Assembly: GCA_034420495.1 (NCBI GenBank)
Contig: DAOULG010000134.1
Location: 1-5,019 of the forward strand
DNA from: VYDC01 sp034420495
GTDB taxonomy: Bacteria > Chloroflexota > Dehalococcoidia > UBA2979
DNA: 5,019 bases
Reading direction: 5' to 3'
The translations under genes and the position numbers were made by a program. Below the pieces are notes generated by a model. That model searched no databases and was not told the origin of the DNA. It saw only the letters and a program-made list of their open reading frames with translations. Positions within the stretch are counted from its first letter, which is position 1, and every line of letters starts with the position of its first letter. Below are positions 1-5,019 of the stretch, piece after piece.

Positions 1-458
1 CGAAGTGGCTCGGCGAGATCGAGCTCGCCACGTTCGAGGGCTTCGACGCCTACTGGGTGACCCCCCGGCGCGGGTGGGCGAAGGAGGGCCCGATCAAGCT
101 CCAGTCGCGCATCGACGTTCCGGGGGGGGGCGCGACGCTCGGGGCGGGCACCGTCCGCGTCGCCGGCGTCGCGTGGGGCGGCCTCCGGGGCGTGAGCGGC
201 GTCCAGCTACGCGCGATCGATCGGCGAGGCGGCGCGCCGCCGCCGGACGAGGGATGGATCGACGGCATCCTGAGCGAGGAGCTCTCCGACAGCAGCTGGC
301 GCCAGTGGGTCGTCGACTGGCCGGCCGCGGCCGGACGCTACGAGCTCCAGGTACGCGCGATCGACCGCAGCGGCGTGGTCCAGACGGATGCGGTCCGCTC
401 CAAGTTCCCCGACGGCGCGACCGGGCACCACGCGATCGGCGTCACCGTCACCGCGTAG
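1..458 (+). CDS. Sulfite-oxidase-type molybdopterin enzyme, C-terminal fragment
   Basis: The gene enters from the left edge (first full codon at 3) and ends with TAG, leaving 151 residues. The fragment opens with KWLGEIEL and FDAYWVTPR, then reads SRIDVPGGG, VRVAGVAWGGLRGVSGVQL, WRQWVVDWP, GRYELQVRAIDRSG and FPDGATGHHAI. This order is the Ig-like Mo-co dimerisation domain that closes sulfite oxidases, plant-type nitrate reductases and their bacterial relatives; FPDGATGxH close to the C-terminus is characteristic. The catalytic molybdopterin domain, with its cofactor-ligating cysteine, would lie to the left of the window, so the substrate (sulfite or another) cannot be read here. Any signal peptide or heme domain would also be outside. 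The family call is firm; the exact enzyme is open. It converges with the MFS gene across a 90-bp gap. Confidence 0.85.
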   Translation, partial: KWLGEIELATFEGFDAYWVTPRRGWAKEGPIKLQSRIDVPGGGATLGAGTVRVAGVAWGGLRGVSGVQLRAIDRRGGAPPPDEGWIDGILSEELSDSSWRQWVVDWPAAAGRYELQVRAIDRSGVVQTDAVRSKFPDGATGHHAIGVTVTA

Positions 459-515
459 CGACCGGGCGGGGATCCGGCCGGGCGATCACCTCGTGCCGCG
501 CGGCGGCCACCTCCG

Positions 516-529
516 CCGCGGGCCCGCGG
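516..529. terminator. GC palindrome between convergent genes, possible terminator
   Basis: CCGCGGGCCCGCGG is a perfect 14-base palindrome that could fold into a five-pair stem with a GGCC loop. It lies in the 90-bp gap between the convergent molybdoenzyme and MFS genes, where a shared terminator would be expected. No clear T-tract follows on either strand (only a short GTTTG at about 534-538), and palindromes of this composition arise easily in DNA this GC-rich. The call is weak. Confidence 0.2.
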
Positions 530-548
530 GGAGCGTTTGCGGCGGCGC

Positions 549-1823
549 CTACGCCTCCGCGGCCAGGGCCGCCGGCCGCCGGAAGCCCCCCCGGAAGAGC
601 ACATCGCGGAGATCGGTGAGGAAGAACGCGGCGCCGAGGAAGATCGCGATCCACAGCACGGCCGGGATCACCATCAGCGGGCGCACGCCCACGCTGTCGG
701 CGAGCGCGCCGAAGCCGAGATTCACCATCGCCATGTGACCGGCCGCCATCATCGCGTAGATGGCCAGCACCCGCCCGCGTATCGAGTCGGGCACGACCTC
801 CTGCACCAGCATCTGAGAGATCGCCATGAAGGTGGCCTGCGTGCCGCCGGCCAGGGCGGCCCCGAGCACGGCGACGGCGGGGGAGGTCGCGGCGCCCATC
901 ACCAGCATGGCCACCCCGCTCCCGGCGCCGGTAGCGGCGAGGGCGAGGCCCCGCGGCGACGAGCGATGCACCATCGAGATGGCGAGCGTGCCGACGATCG
1001 CCCCCGCACCCACGGCCATGACCATGGCGCTGAACGTGCCGCTGCCGCCCTCGAGATCGGTCGCAAGCCTCGGGAGCAGCGAGTTGAAGGCCATCGTGAA
1101 CGAGCAGTGGAAGATGACGAGCCCGATCACGAGCCGGAGGCGCCGGTCGTCCCAGACGTGGACGAAGCCGTGCCCGACGTCGGCGACCACGCTCCGGGTG
1201 CCGACGGGCCCGCCCTCGAGCTCCGAGCGGTAGGCGATGCGCGCCATCGAGACGATGGCGACGCAGAGCACGACCGCGGAGAGCAGGAAGACCGATGCGG
1301 CCCCGAGCGTCGAGAGCAGGACGCCGCCGAAGAGCGGGCCCGCGAGCCGCGAGCCGTGCACGGTGATGCCGCCGAGCGCCACCGCGTTCATCAGGTGCTC
1401 GCGCGGCACCAGGTTGGCAAGGAGGGCCCGCTGCGCCGGCATCGCCGCCGCCTGCCCCCAGCCCTGCACCACGGCGAGCAGCACGACGTGCCAGACCTCC
1501 ACCAGGCCGCTGAACGTCAGGAGCGTGAGCACGAGCGAGCTCGCGAGGGAGAGCAGCAGCGCCCCGAGCGCGAGCTCGCGGCGGTCGATGCGGTCGGCGA
1601 CCGCCCCGGCGAACGGGCCGACGACGACGAACTGCGCGGCCCCCGCGAAGAAGGTGAGCCCGACCGCGAAGGAGGAGCCCGAGAGCTCGAAGACGAGCCA
1701 GCTCTGCGCGAGGACGAGCGCCCAGCGCGATGCGGAGGCGAAGAAGAAGCTCATGAAGAGGCGGCGGAAGTCCCGCGACTGGAAGGCCGGCAGCCGCTCG
1801 ACGATCACCGATGCGCCGCTCAT
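549..1823 (-). CDS. MFS exporter, MFS_3/DHA3-like (EntS-type fold)
   Basis: This is a complete 424-residue integral membrane protein of the major facilitator superfamily, probably a proton-driven exporter of small hydrophobic or siderophore-like compounds. Residues 11-23 (LPAFQSRDFRRLF) are the usual cytoplasmic lead-in of the MFS_3 family. The loop between helices 2 and 3 carries motif A, GPFAGAVADRIDRR (about 69-82). The stretch MPAQRALLANLVP...NAVAL (128-150) is typical of helices 4-5, and VPDSIRGRVLAIYAM (344-358) of the helix 10 region. About twelve hydrophobic segments fill the rest, with a central charged loop near 197-230, as the 400-430-residue family requires. The ATG at 1821-1823 has only a weak GGCGAG just upstream, but the conserved N-terminal lead-in supports it. 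The gene ends in TAG. It is transcribed divergently from the solute-binding protein gene. Substrate unknown. Confidence 0.88.
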   Translation of the reverse strand: MSGASVIVERLPAFQSRDFRRLFMSFFFASASRWALVLAQSWLVFELSGSSFAVGLTFFAGAAQFVVVGPFAGAVADRIDRRELALGALLLSLASSLVLTLLTFSGLVEVWHVVLLAVVQGWGQAAAMPAQRALLANLVPREHLMNAVALGGITVHGSRLAGPLFGGVLLSTLGAASVFLLSAVVLCVAIVSMARIAYRSELEGGPVGTRSVVADVGHGFVHVWDDRRLRLVIGLVIFHCSFTMAFNSLLPRLATDLEGGSGTFSAMVMAVGAGAIVGTLAISMVHRSSPRGLALAATGAGSGVAMLVMGAATSPAVAVLGAALAGGTQATFMAISQMLVQEVVPDSIRGRVLAIYAMMAAGHMAMVNLGFGALADSVGVRPLMVIPAVLWIAIFLGAAFFLTDLRDVLFRGGFRRPAALAAEA

Positions 1824-1881
1824 CTCGCCAGACTACCGCATCACTCCCGCCCGGACCCGTCGCGGGCGCCGGGAGCGGGGG

Positions 1882-1899
1882 CGCCGCCGCTCGGCGGCG
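1882..1899. repeat. Inverted repeat in divergent intergenic region
   Basis: CGCCGCC-GCTC-GGCGGCG is a perfect seven-pair inverted repeat with a four-base loop. It lies in the 134-bp gap between the divergent MFS and solute-binding protein start codons, 59 bases before the MFS ATG on that strand. It could be an operator or a leader hairpin, but it is pure GC and may be chance in this composition. Confidence 0.25.
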
Positions 1900-1927
1900 G
1901 CCCGCGGATCGCCGCCGCCGGCGCGGC

Positions 1928-1933
1928 TATGAT
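1928..1933 (+). promoter_or_regulatory. Candidate -10 box for the solute-binding protein gene
   Basis: TATGAT differs from TATAAT at one position and stands out in an otherwise almost pure GC stretch. It lies 24 bases before the ATG at 1958, leaving a leader of about 17 bases. No good -35 hexamer lies 16-18 bases upstream (CGGATC at 1905-1910), so this is only a plausible promoter. Confidence 0.3.
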
Positions 1934-1957
1934 GGCCGCGCAGCCGTGGGGGGCCCT

Positions 1958-3529
1958 ATGCCGCGCAGCCCGTCTCCGAGGGATCTCGTCTGGCCGGTGG
2001 ACCGCGGCGGCGGCATCCAGGCCGGCTGGGATGCCGACCAGCCGCACATGGCGGGCGCGGCGCAGCCGGCGCCGTACCACACGATCCACCTCCCCTACGA
2101 GCCGCTGACGACGCCGCGGATCGCCTCCGACGCCGAGGGCGTCCTCTACCCGGTCGCCGTCGATCTCCAGAGTCGGCTCGCCGAGAGCTGGGAGTCCTCG
2201 GACGGCGACCGGACGTGGACGTTCCGCCTGCGGCGCGGGGTTGCAAGCCACGCCGGCAACGAGCTGACGGCCGACGACGTGGTGTGGATGGTGGAGCGCG
2301 TCTTCGCGCTGCGCGGCGTCGGGCTCTGGCGGCTCCGGCGCCTCGCCGGGATCAACGCCCCCTCCGACGTGGAGACCCTCGACCGGCACACCGTGCGCTT
2401 CCGCCTGCGCGGCGCGAACCCGCAGTTCGCCGCCTACTTCGTCTTCGCGACCGGCAACGTGGTGGACTCGACCGAGGCCCGCCGGCACGCCACCGACGAG
2501 GATCCGTGGGCGACGGGCTGGCTCTCACAGAACGCCTGCGGCTTCGGCCAGTTCACCGTGACGCGGCACACCGACGACGAGATCGAGTACGCGGCGCGCG
2601 ACGAGCACTGGATGGGGCGGCCGGGCGTCGACTCCATAGTGCAGGTCGGCGTCGACAGCCGCTCCGAGGCGCTGCGCATGATCGGCTCGGGGGAGGCCAA
2701 CATGGCGCTCGGCCTCTACCCGGAGGAGCTGCTGCGCTTCGAGGGCCGGCCCGAGTTCACGACGCGGCGCATGCGGGCGAACCACTCGACCCTCGAGTTC
2801 AACTGGGCCGAGCCGCCGTTCGACGACCAGAAGGTGCGCCAGGCCGTCTGCTACGCCCTCCCCTACGACCTCATCCTCGACCGCGTCTACGCCGGGCGCG
2901 CCCGGCGCAGTCGCAGCCCCATCTGCTCCTCCTCGGAGTTCCACACCGCCGCGTCCGACCCCTACGTCTACGACGTCGGGCGCGCCCAGAGCCTGATGCG
3001 GGAGAGCGGCTACGCCGAGGGGTTCAGCACGGAGCTCTGGGTGAAGGGCTCGTATGAGTGCCTGCGCCTCGCGCACATCGTCCGCGACTCCCTGGCGGCG
3101 ATCGGCATCGATGTCGAGGTGCGCCTCGACACGCGCCTTCCCTTCGGGACGAAGGTGCCGATGTGGGTCAAGGAGGAGTGCAGCCACGCCCTCTACGAGC
3201 CGATGTACGACGTCGCCCACGACTACGACCCGCCGCTCGGGATGTGGGGCGGGAAGATCAACGTCGATCCCCAGTGGAGCAGCCGGATCCGCGCCATCCA
3301 CGCCGCGGAGCCCGGGGAGCAGCCGGGGATCTACCGCGAGATCCAGCGCGACCTGATGGAGTTCGCGGCCTGCGCCCACATCGCCGAGATCGAGAGCGGC
3401 TGGGTCTTCCGCTCCGACGTCGATCCCTGGGCGCTCGACCCGGCCTTCCTGGGCGCCGCCACGACCGTCTGGTCGGCGCACCGCCCGATACTCGGCCTCC
3501 GCGAGCTCGACGACGAGTACGAGTGGTAG
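1958..3529 (+). CDS. Solute-binding protein family 5, no signal peptide
   Basis: This is a 523-residue protein of the SBP_bac_5 family (periplasmic oligopeptide/dipeptide/nickel-binding type), which normally delivers substrate to an ABC importer. Family landmarks are RLAESWESSDGDRTWTFRLR (73-92), the following RGVASHAGNELTADDVVW that replaces the usual GVxFHDGxPLTAEDV, VRQAVCYALPYDLILDRVYAG (293-313), and DVGRAQSLMRESGYAEGF with IGIDVEVRLDT in the C-terminal lobe. The length matches a mature family member. The ATG at 1958 is preceded by a G-rich tract (TGGGGGG at 1947-1953); an in-frame GTG at 1946 is an alternative. Neither start gives a signal peptide: the chain opens MPRSPSPRDLVWP and goes straight into the binding domain. 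Six cysteines (194, 298, 323, 368, 408, 472) are many for an exported binding protein. Both facts suggest a cytoplasmic or otherwise atypical member. Ligand unknown. No permease or ATPase gene is adjacent. Ends in TAG, 28 bp from the convergent selenoprotein gene. Confidence 0.85.
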   Translation: MPRSPSPRDLVWPVDRGGGIQAGWDADQPHMAGAAQPAPYHTIHLPYEPLTTPRIASDAEGVLYPVAVDLQSRLAESWESSDGDRTWTFRLRRGVASHAGNELTADDVVWMVERVFALRGVGLWRLRRLAGINAPSDVETLDRHTVRFRLRGANPQFAAYFVFATGNVVDSTEARRHATDEDPWATGWLSQNACGFGQFTVTRHTDDEIEYAARDEHWMGRPGVDSIVQVGVDSRSEALRMIGSGEANMALGLYPEELLRFEGRPEFTTRRMRANHSTLEFNWAEPPFDDQKVRQAVCYALPYDLILDRVYAGRARRSRSPICSSSEFHTAASDPYVYDVGRAQSLMRESGYAEGFSTELWVKGSYECLRLAHIVRDSLAAIGIDVEVRLDTRLPFGTKVPMWVKEECSHALYEPMYDVAHDYDPPLGMWGGKINVDPQWSSRIRAIHAAEPGEQPGIYREIQRDLMEFAACAHIAEIESGWVFRSDVDPWALDPAFLGAATTVWSAHRPILGLRELDDEYEW

Positions 3530-3557
3530 CGGCGCCGGGGCGCGCGCGGCGGGGGGG

Positions 3558-4640
3558 CTACTCGCGGATCGGGCGATGGAGGCGGAAGCCGCGCCTCACG
3601 ACCTCCTGCGCGATGGGGCCGTAGTCGGCCATCGGATCCATGCTCCTCATCCGCATCGTCCCGCGCTGGATCATGATGTCCCCGGGGGCCAGCTCGGCCG
3701 CGCGCGCGAAGTGCCGTGCCGCCGCCTCGGCGCGCCCGCGCTCCCAGAGCCACTGCCCGAGGGCGAACTCGGTGCGGGCCCGCTGCTCCTCCGGCCCCGG
3801 CAGGCGATCCGCCATCAGCGCGCGCGCCCGCTCCTCCGAGGAGAGCGCCGGCGCCGCGCCGCGGGCCCAGGCGCGCACGCGGTCCCGGTAGGCCCCGGGA
3901 TCGACCCCGACGAGCTTCGCGCCGCGCGGGTTCATCACGGCGACGTCGTTGGGCCGGACGATCCGCCCCTTCTCGTCGATCCACACGATCGTCGGGACGT
4001 TGAACATGTTGTAGAGCTCGGGGACGCGGTGATGCGTGTCCACCACCAGCGGGTAGCTCGCAGCGGCCGCCTCCATCCACGGGAGCGCATCGCCCAGGTC
4101 GCGGTCGGCCATGACGCCGAAGACGGTGAACGGGAGGCCCTCCTCCTCGGCCAGCTCGTGGTGGATCTCCTGCCACACGGGCAGGTCCTCCCGGCAGCCT
4201 CACCAGGAGGCGTGCACGGTGAGGAGGATCTTCGAGCCCCGGTGATCGGAGATCCGGTGCCTCCTCCCGGCCGCGTCGGGGAGCTCGACGTCGGGCGCCT
4301 CGAGGCGCGCCAGGGGCGCCGAGCGCTCGCCCGCGGAGACGCCGATCGCCGCCGCGCCCTCGGCAAGATTGAGCGCGAGCGGGCGTGCGAGCGCCTCAGC
4401 GAGCGCGGCGAGATCCAGGCCCTCGCCGGTCGCGAGCACGGCGCCGGGGCGGAGCGGAACGCAGAGGGGACCGCGGCAGAGCCCCTCGGGCTCGAGCCTC
4501 CAGCCGAGCTCGCGCGCCACGTCGGCGGCCGAGAGGAAGACCGCACCCCCACGGACGCGCGCGGCGACCCGCACCTCTCTGGGCGAGGCGCCGGGGCTCT
4601 CCGCATCCAGGAGCACGAGATCCCGGTCGATAGCGGCCAT
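3558..4640 (-). CDS. Thioredoxin-fold (TlpA/redoxin-like) selenoprotein with TPR-like tail
   Basis: Read through one in-frame TGA (4200-4202), this is a 360-residue protein; without readthrough it breaks into two incomplete pieces. The ATG at 4640 follows a strong GGGGGAGGAG seven bases upstream. Residues 1 to about 110 form a small N-terminal domain with a CRGPLC pair (Cys55, Cys60). Residues 113-245 are a thioredoxin fold: EAPDVELPD, strand KILLTVHAS, then W146-U147-G148-C149-R150, helix EDLPVWQEIHHEL, strand FTVFGVMADRD, and NVPTIVWIDEKGRIV with the cis-proline at 216. Residues 291-320 (ALGQWLWERGRAEAAARHF, then AELAP) fit a TPR repeat. There is no signal peptide, so it probably acts in the cytoplasm as a thiol/selenol oxidoreductase or peroxidase-like enzyme; partner unknown. 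Selenocysteine is inferred from the TGA position and the hairpin after it. Alternatives are a Cys-to-stop mutation, a sequencing error, or translational restart at the GTG at 4176-4178. Ends in TAG. Confidence 0.82.
4169..4185 (-). promoter_or_regulatory. Candidate bacterial SECIS hairpin
   Basis: On the coding strand, CCUGCC-CGUGU-GGCAGG forms six consecutive Watson-Crick pairs closing a five-base loop. The stem starts 15 nt and the loop 21 nt after the UGA. Known bacterial SECIS elements lie within the coding region just after the UGA, with a short upper stem and a G among the first two loop bases; here the second loop base is G (+ strand position 4178). Two further G-C pairs (nt 12-13 with 36-37) could close below an internal loop. 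A competing fold pairs nt 3-7 with 26-30 and nt 8-10 with 19-21. SelB binding is inferred, not shown. Confidence 0.6.
4200..4202 (-). other. In-frame TGA, probable selenocysteine codon (Sec147)
   Basis: The coding strand reads GCC TCC TGG TGA GGC TGC CGG, giving A-S-W-U-G-C-R. The position after strand-Ser-Trp is where thioredoxin-fold proteins place the nucleophilic cysteine of WCxxC. The frame is otherwise open from 4640 to the TAG at 3558-3560, with thioredoxin features on both sides. A single TGA at this precise catalytic site favours recoding over random decay. Confidence 0.75.
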
Positions 4641-4647
4641 CGCGTCG

Positions 4648-4657
4648 CTCCTCCCCC
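4648..4657 (-). promoter_or_regulatory. Strong ribosome binding site of the selenoprotein gene
   Basis: On the minus strand GGGGGAGGAG is followed by seven bases and the ATG at 4638-4640. It is the best Shine-Dalgarno match in the window. It shows that the upstream half of the interrupted gene is genuinely translated from this start. Confidence 0.7.
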
Positions 4658-4689
4658 GAGCCGTCGCCCGGCCCCAGCCGACGCCGCCG

Positions 4690-4695
4690 ATACTA
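4690..4695 (-). promoter_or_regulatory. Candidate -10 box for the selenoprotein gene
   Basis: The minus strand reads TAGTAT, keeping the T-A-x-x-x-T pattern of a -10 element in one of the few AT-containing spots of the 178-bp divergent region. It would start transcription about 40 bases before the ATG. No convincing -35 hexamer is seen 17-18 bases upstream, so the call is weak. Confidence 0.25.
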
Positions 4696-4765
4696 CGGGC
4701 TCGGCCCCGATCGCACCCTGACTCTTACGTCCGCGCGAGAGTGGCAGTCGCCCGCCGGACTCGTG

Positions 4766-4771
4766 TAGGGT
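4766..4771 (+). promoter_or_regulatory. Candidate -10 box for the Tat-lipoprotein gene
   Basis: TAGGGT, preceded by TG directly upstream (GTGTAGGGT), keeps the T-A-x-x-x-T pattern and lies 47 bases before the ATG at 4819. The -35 region (about 4742-4747, TGGCAG) matches the consensus poorly. Plausible but unproven. Confidence 0.25.
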
Positions 4772-4782
4772 CCCCCGCACTA

Positions 4783-4797
4783 CGTCCGTGGTGGACG
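4783..4797. repeat. Inverted repeat in 5' leader of the Tat-lipoprotein gene
   Basis: CGTCC-GTGGT-GGACG is a perfect five-pair inverted repeat with a five-base loop, 21 bases before the ATG at 4819. The octamer TACGTCCG that overlaps its left arm (4781-4788) also occurs at 4726-4733. This could be an operator or leader hairpin, but it is short and may be chance. Confidence 0.25.
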
Positions 4798-4818
4798 CAC
4801 GACCGGAAGGGGGTACGA

Positions 4819-5019
4819 ATGACAGAGTGGCTATCGGGCCGACCGATCACGAGGCGAAGCCTCCTGCGGGGCGGAGCGCTGGGCGGGCTGGGCCTCGCCA
4901 CGCCGCCGTGATCGGCTGCGGCGACGACGACGACGACGATGAGCCGGCCGCCGCCCAGCCGGCGGCGCCGGCGGCCCCCGCGGCCACCGCGGCGGCGGCG
5001 GCGGCGACGGCCGCCCCGG
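4819..5019 (+). CDS. Tat-exported lipoprotein, probable solute-binding protein; frameshifted N-terminus
   Basis: The ATG at 4819 follows GGAAGGGGG with five bases between. It encodes MTEWLSGRP and then ITRRSLLRGGALGGLGLA, a twin-arginine leader (T-R-R-S-L-L-R) with a hydrophobic Gly/Ala/Leu core. In this frame translation stops at the TGA at 4909-4911 after 30 residues. The frame beginning at 4902 continues sensibly as AAVIGC followed by six Asp, Glu and an Ala/Pro/Thr-rich stretch. That is a lipobox (V-I-G-C, Cys codon at 4917-4919) plus a flexible linker, as in Tat-dependent lipoproteins of ABC importers. One missing base at about 4900-4908, or two extra bases, explains the break; it may be a real mutation or a sequencing/assembly error. 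The ligand-binding domain would lie beyond the right edge, so 'solute-binding protein' is inferred from the leader style and the family-5 neighbour. Confidence 0.65.
4923..4943 (+). repeat. GAC trinucleotide run encoding poly-Asp
   Basis: Five GAC codons, one GAT and one GAG follow the lipobox Cys-Gly in the frame of the mature lipoprotein. They encode an acidic D6-E tether typical of the first residues after the lipidated cysteine. Such runs are prone to slippage. Confidence 0.7.
4989..5006 (+). repeat. GCG trinucleotide run encoding poly-Ala
   Basis: Six consecutive GCG codons lie in the frame of the mature lipoprotein, within its Ala/Pro/Thr-rich linker. This is low-complexity linker sequence and a likely spot for length variation or assembly error at the end of the window. 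Confidence 0.65.

Noticed and set aside
1811..1957. N-terminal extension of the binding protein back to the ATG at 1811
   Set aside because: The extra 49 residues are Arg/Ala/Gly-rich without domain or leader character, overlap the MFS start, and have no ribosome binding site as good as the G-rich tract before 1958.
537..2108. Long open frame on the + strand opposite the MFS gene
   Set aside because: Its translation is rich in Arg, His, Glu and Pro with no recognisable domain, and it lies antisense to a clear twelve-helix transporter. It is a by-product of high GC content.
2525..3481. Long - strand open frame opposite the binding-protein gene
   Set aside because: Composition is that of an antisense shadow (Val/Asp/Arg/Ala-rich), and the + strand carries unmistakable family-5 landmarks.
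3530..3557. Terminator between the convergent binding-protein and selenoprotein genes
   Set aside because: The 28-bp gap is pure GC, with short CG-rich self-complementarity but no convincing stem-loop and no T-tract on either strand.
4200..4202. Reassignment of TGA to Trp or Gly throughout the genome
   Set aside because: Every gene here uses TGG for Trp freely and no other in-frame TGA is needed. The second TGA (4909-4911) is better explained by a frameshift, since reading through it yields Thr/Arg/Pro low-complexity sequence.
3576..4721. Long + strand open frame opposite the thioredoxin-like gene
   Set aside because: Low-complexity Arg/Ala/Pro/Gly translation with no domain; antisense to a protein with clear thioredoxin features and a strong ribosome binding site.
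4909..4911. Second selenocysteine codon in the Tat-lipoprotein gene
   Set aside because: The sequence after this TGA in the same frame is meaningless, whereas the neighbouring frame gives a lipobox and acidic linker.
4923..5006. CRISPR-like or tandem repeat array
   Set aside because: The repeats are GAC and GCG codon runs encoding a poly-Asp and poly-Ala linker, with no spacer-repeat structure.

Overview
The window comes from a very GC-rich bacterium. Third codon positions are almost all G or C, and Ala, Arg and Gly dominate the proteins. The Tat-dependent lipoprotein leader at the right end, with an acidic and Ala/Pro-rich linker, together with dipeptide-type binding proteins, suggests an environmental Chloroflexota (SAR202/Dehalococcoidia-like) or actinobacterium-like lineage. 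That assignment is tentative because no rRNA or other marker gene is present.

Layout from left to right: (1) the C-terminal end of a sulfite-oxidase-type molybdenum enzyme (+ strand, cut by the window edge); (2) a convergent, complete MFS exporter of the MFS_3/DHA3 type (- strand, 549-1823); (3) diverging from it, a complete family-5 solute-binding protein with no signal peptide (+ strand, 1958-3529); (4) converging on that, with a 28-bp gap, a thioredoxin-fold protein on the - strand (3558-4640) whose reading frame is interrupted once, by a TGA exactly where the first redox-active cysteine should be; (5) diverging from it, the start of a second, Tat-exported lipoprotein, probably another solute-binding protein (+ strand, from 4819), with an apparent frameshift inside its signal peptide.

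The most notable feature is gene 4. The TGA at 4200-4202 joins two halves of a single thioredoxin/TlpA-like protein in the same frame. It follows a beta-strand ending in Ser-Trp and precedes Gly-Cys-Arg, so reading it as selenocysteine gives W-U-G-C. A six-base-pair hairpin with a five-base loop (CGUGU, G in second position) begins 15 nt after the UGA, which is the geometry of a bacterial SECIS element. I therefore annotate one 360-residue selenoprotein rather than two ORFs. It has no signal peptide, carries a small N-terminal domain with a Cys pair, and ends in a TPR-like repeat.

The genes alternate in strand and do not form one operon, so no shared pathway can be read from the layout. Two binding-protein genes flank the selenoprotein, but no ABC permease or ATPase gene lies in the window. 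All four readable gene ends use TAG. No tRNA, rRNA, CRISPR array, insertion sequence or origin was recognised.
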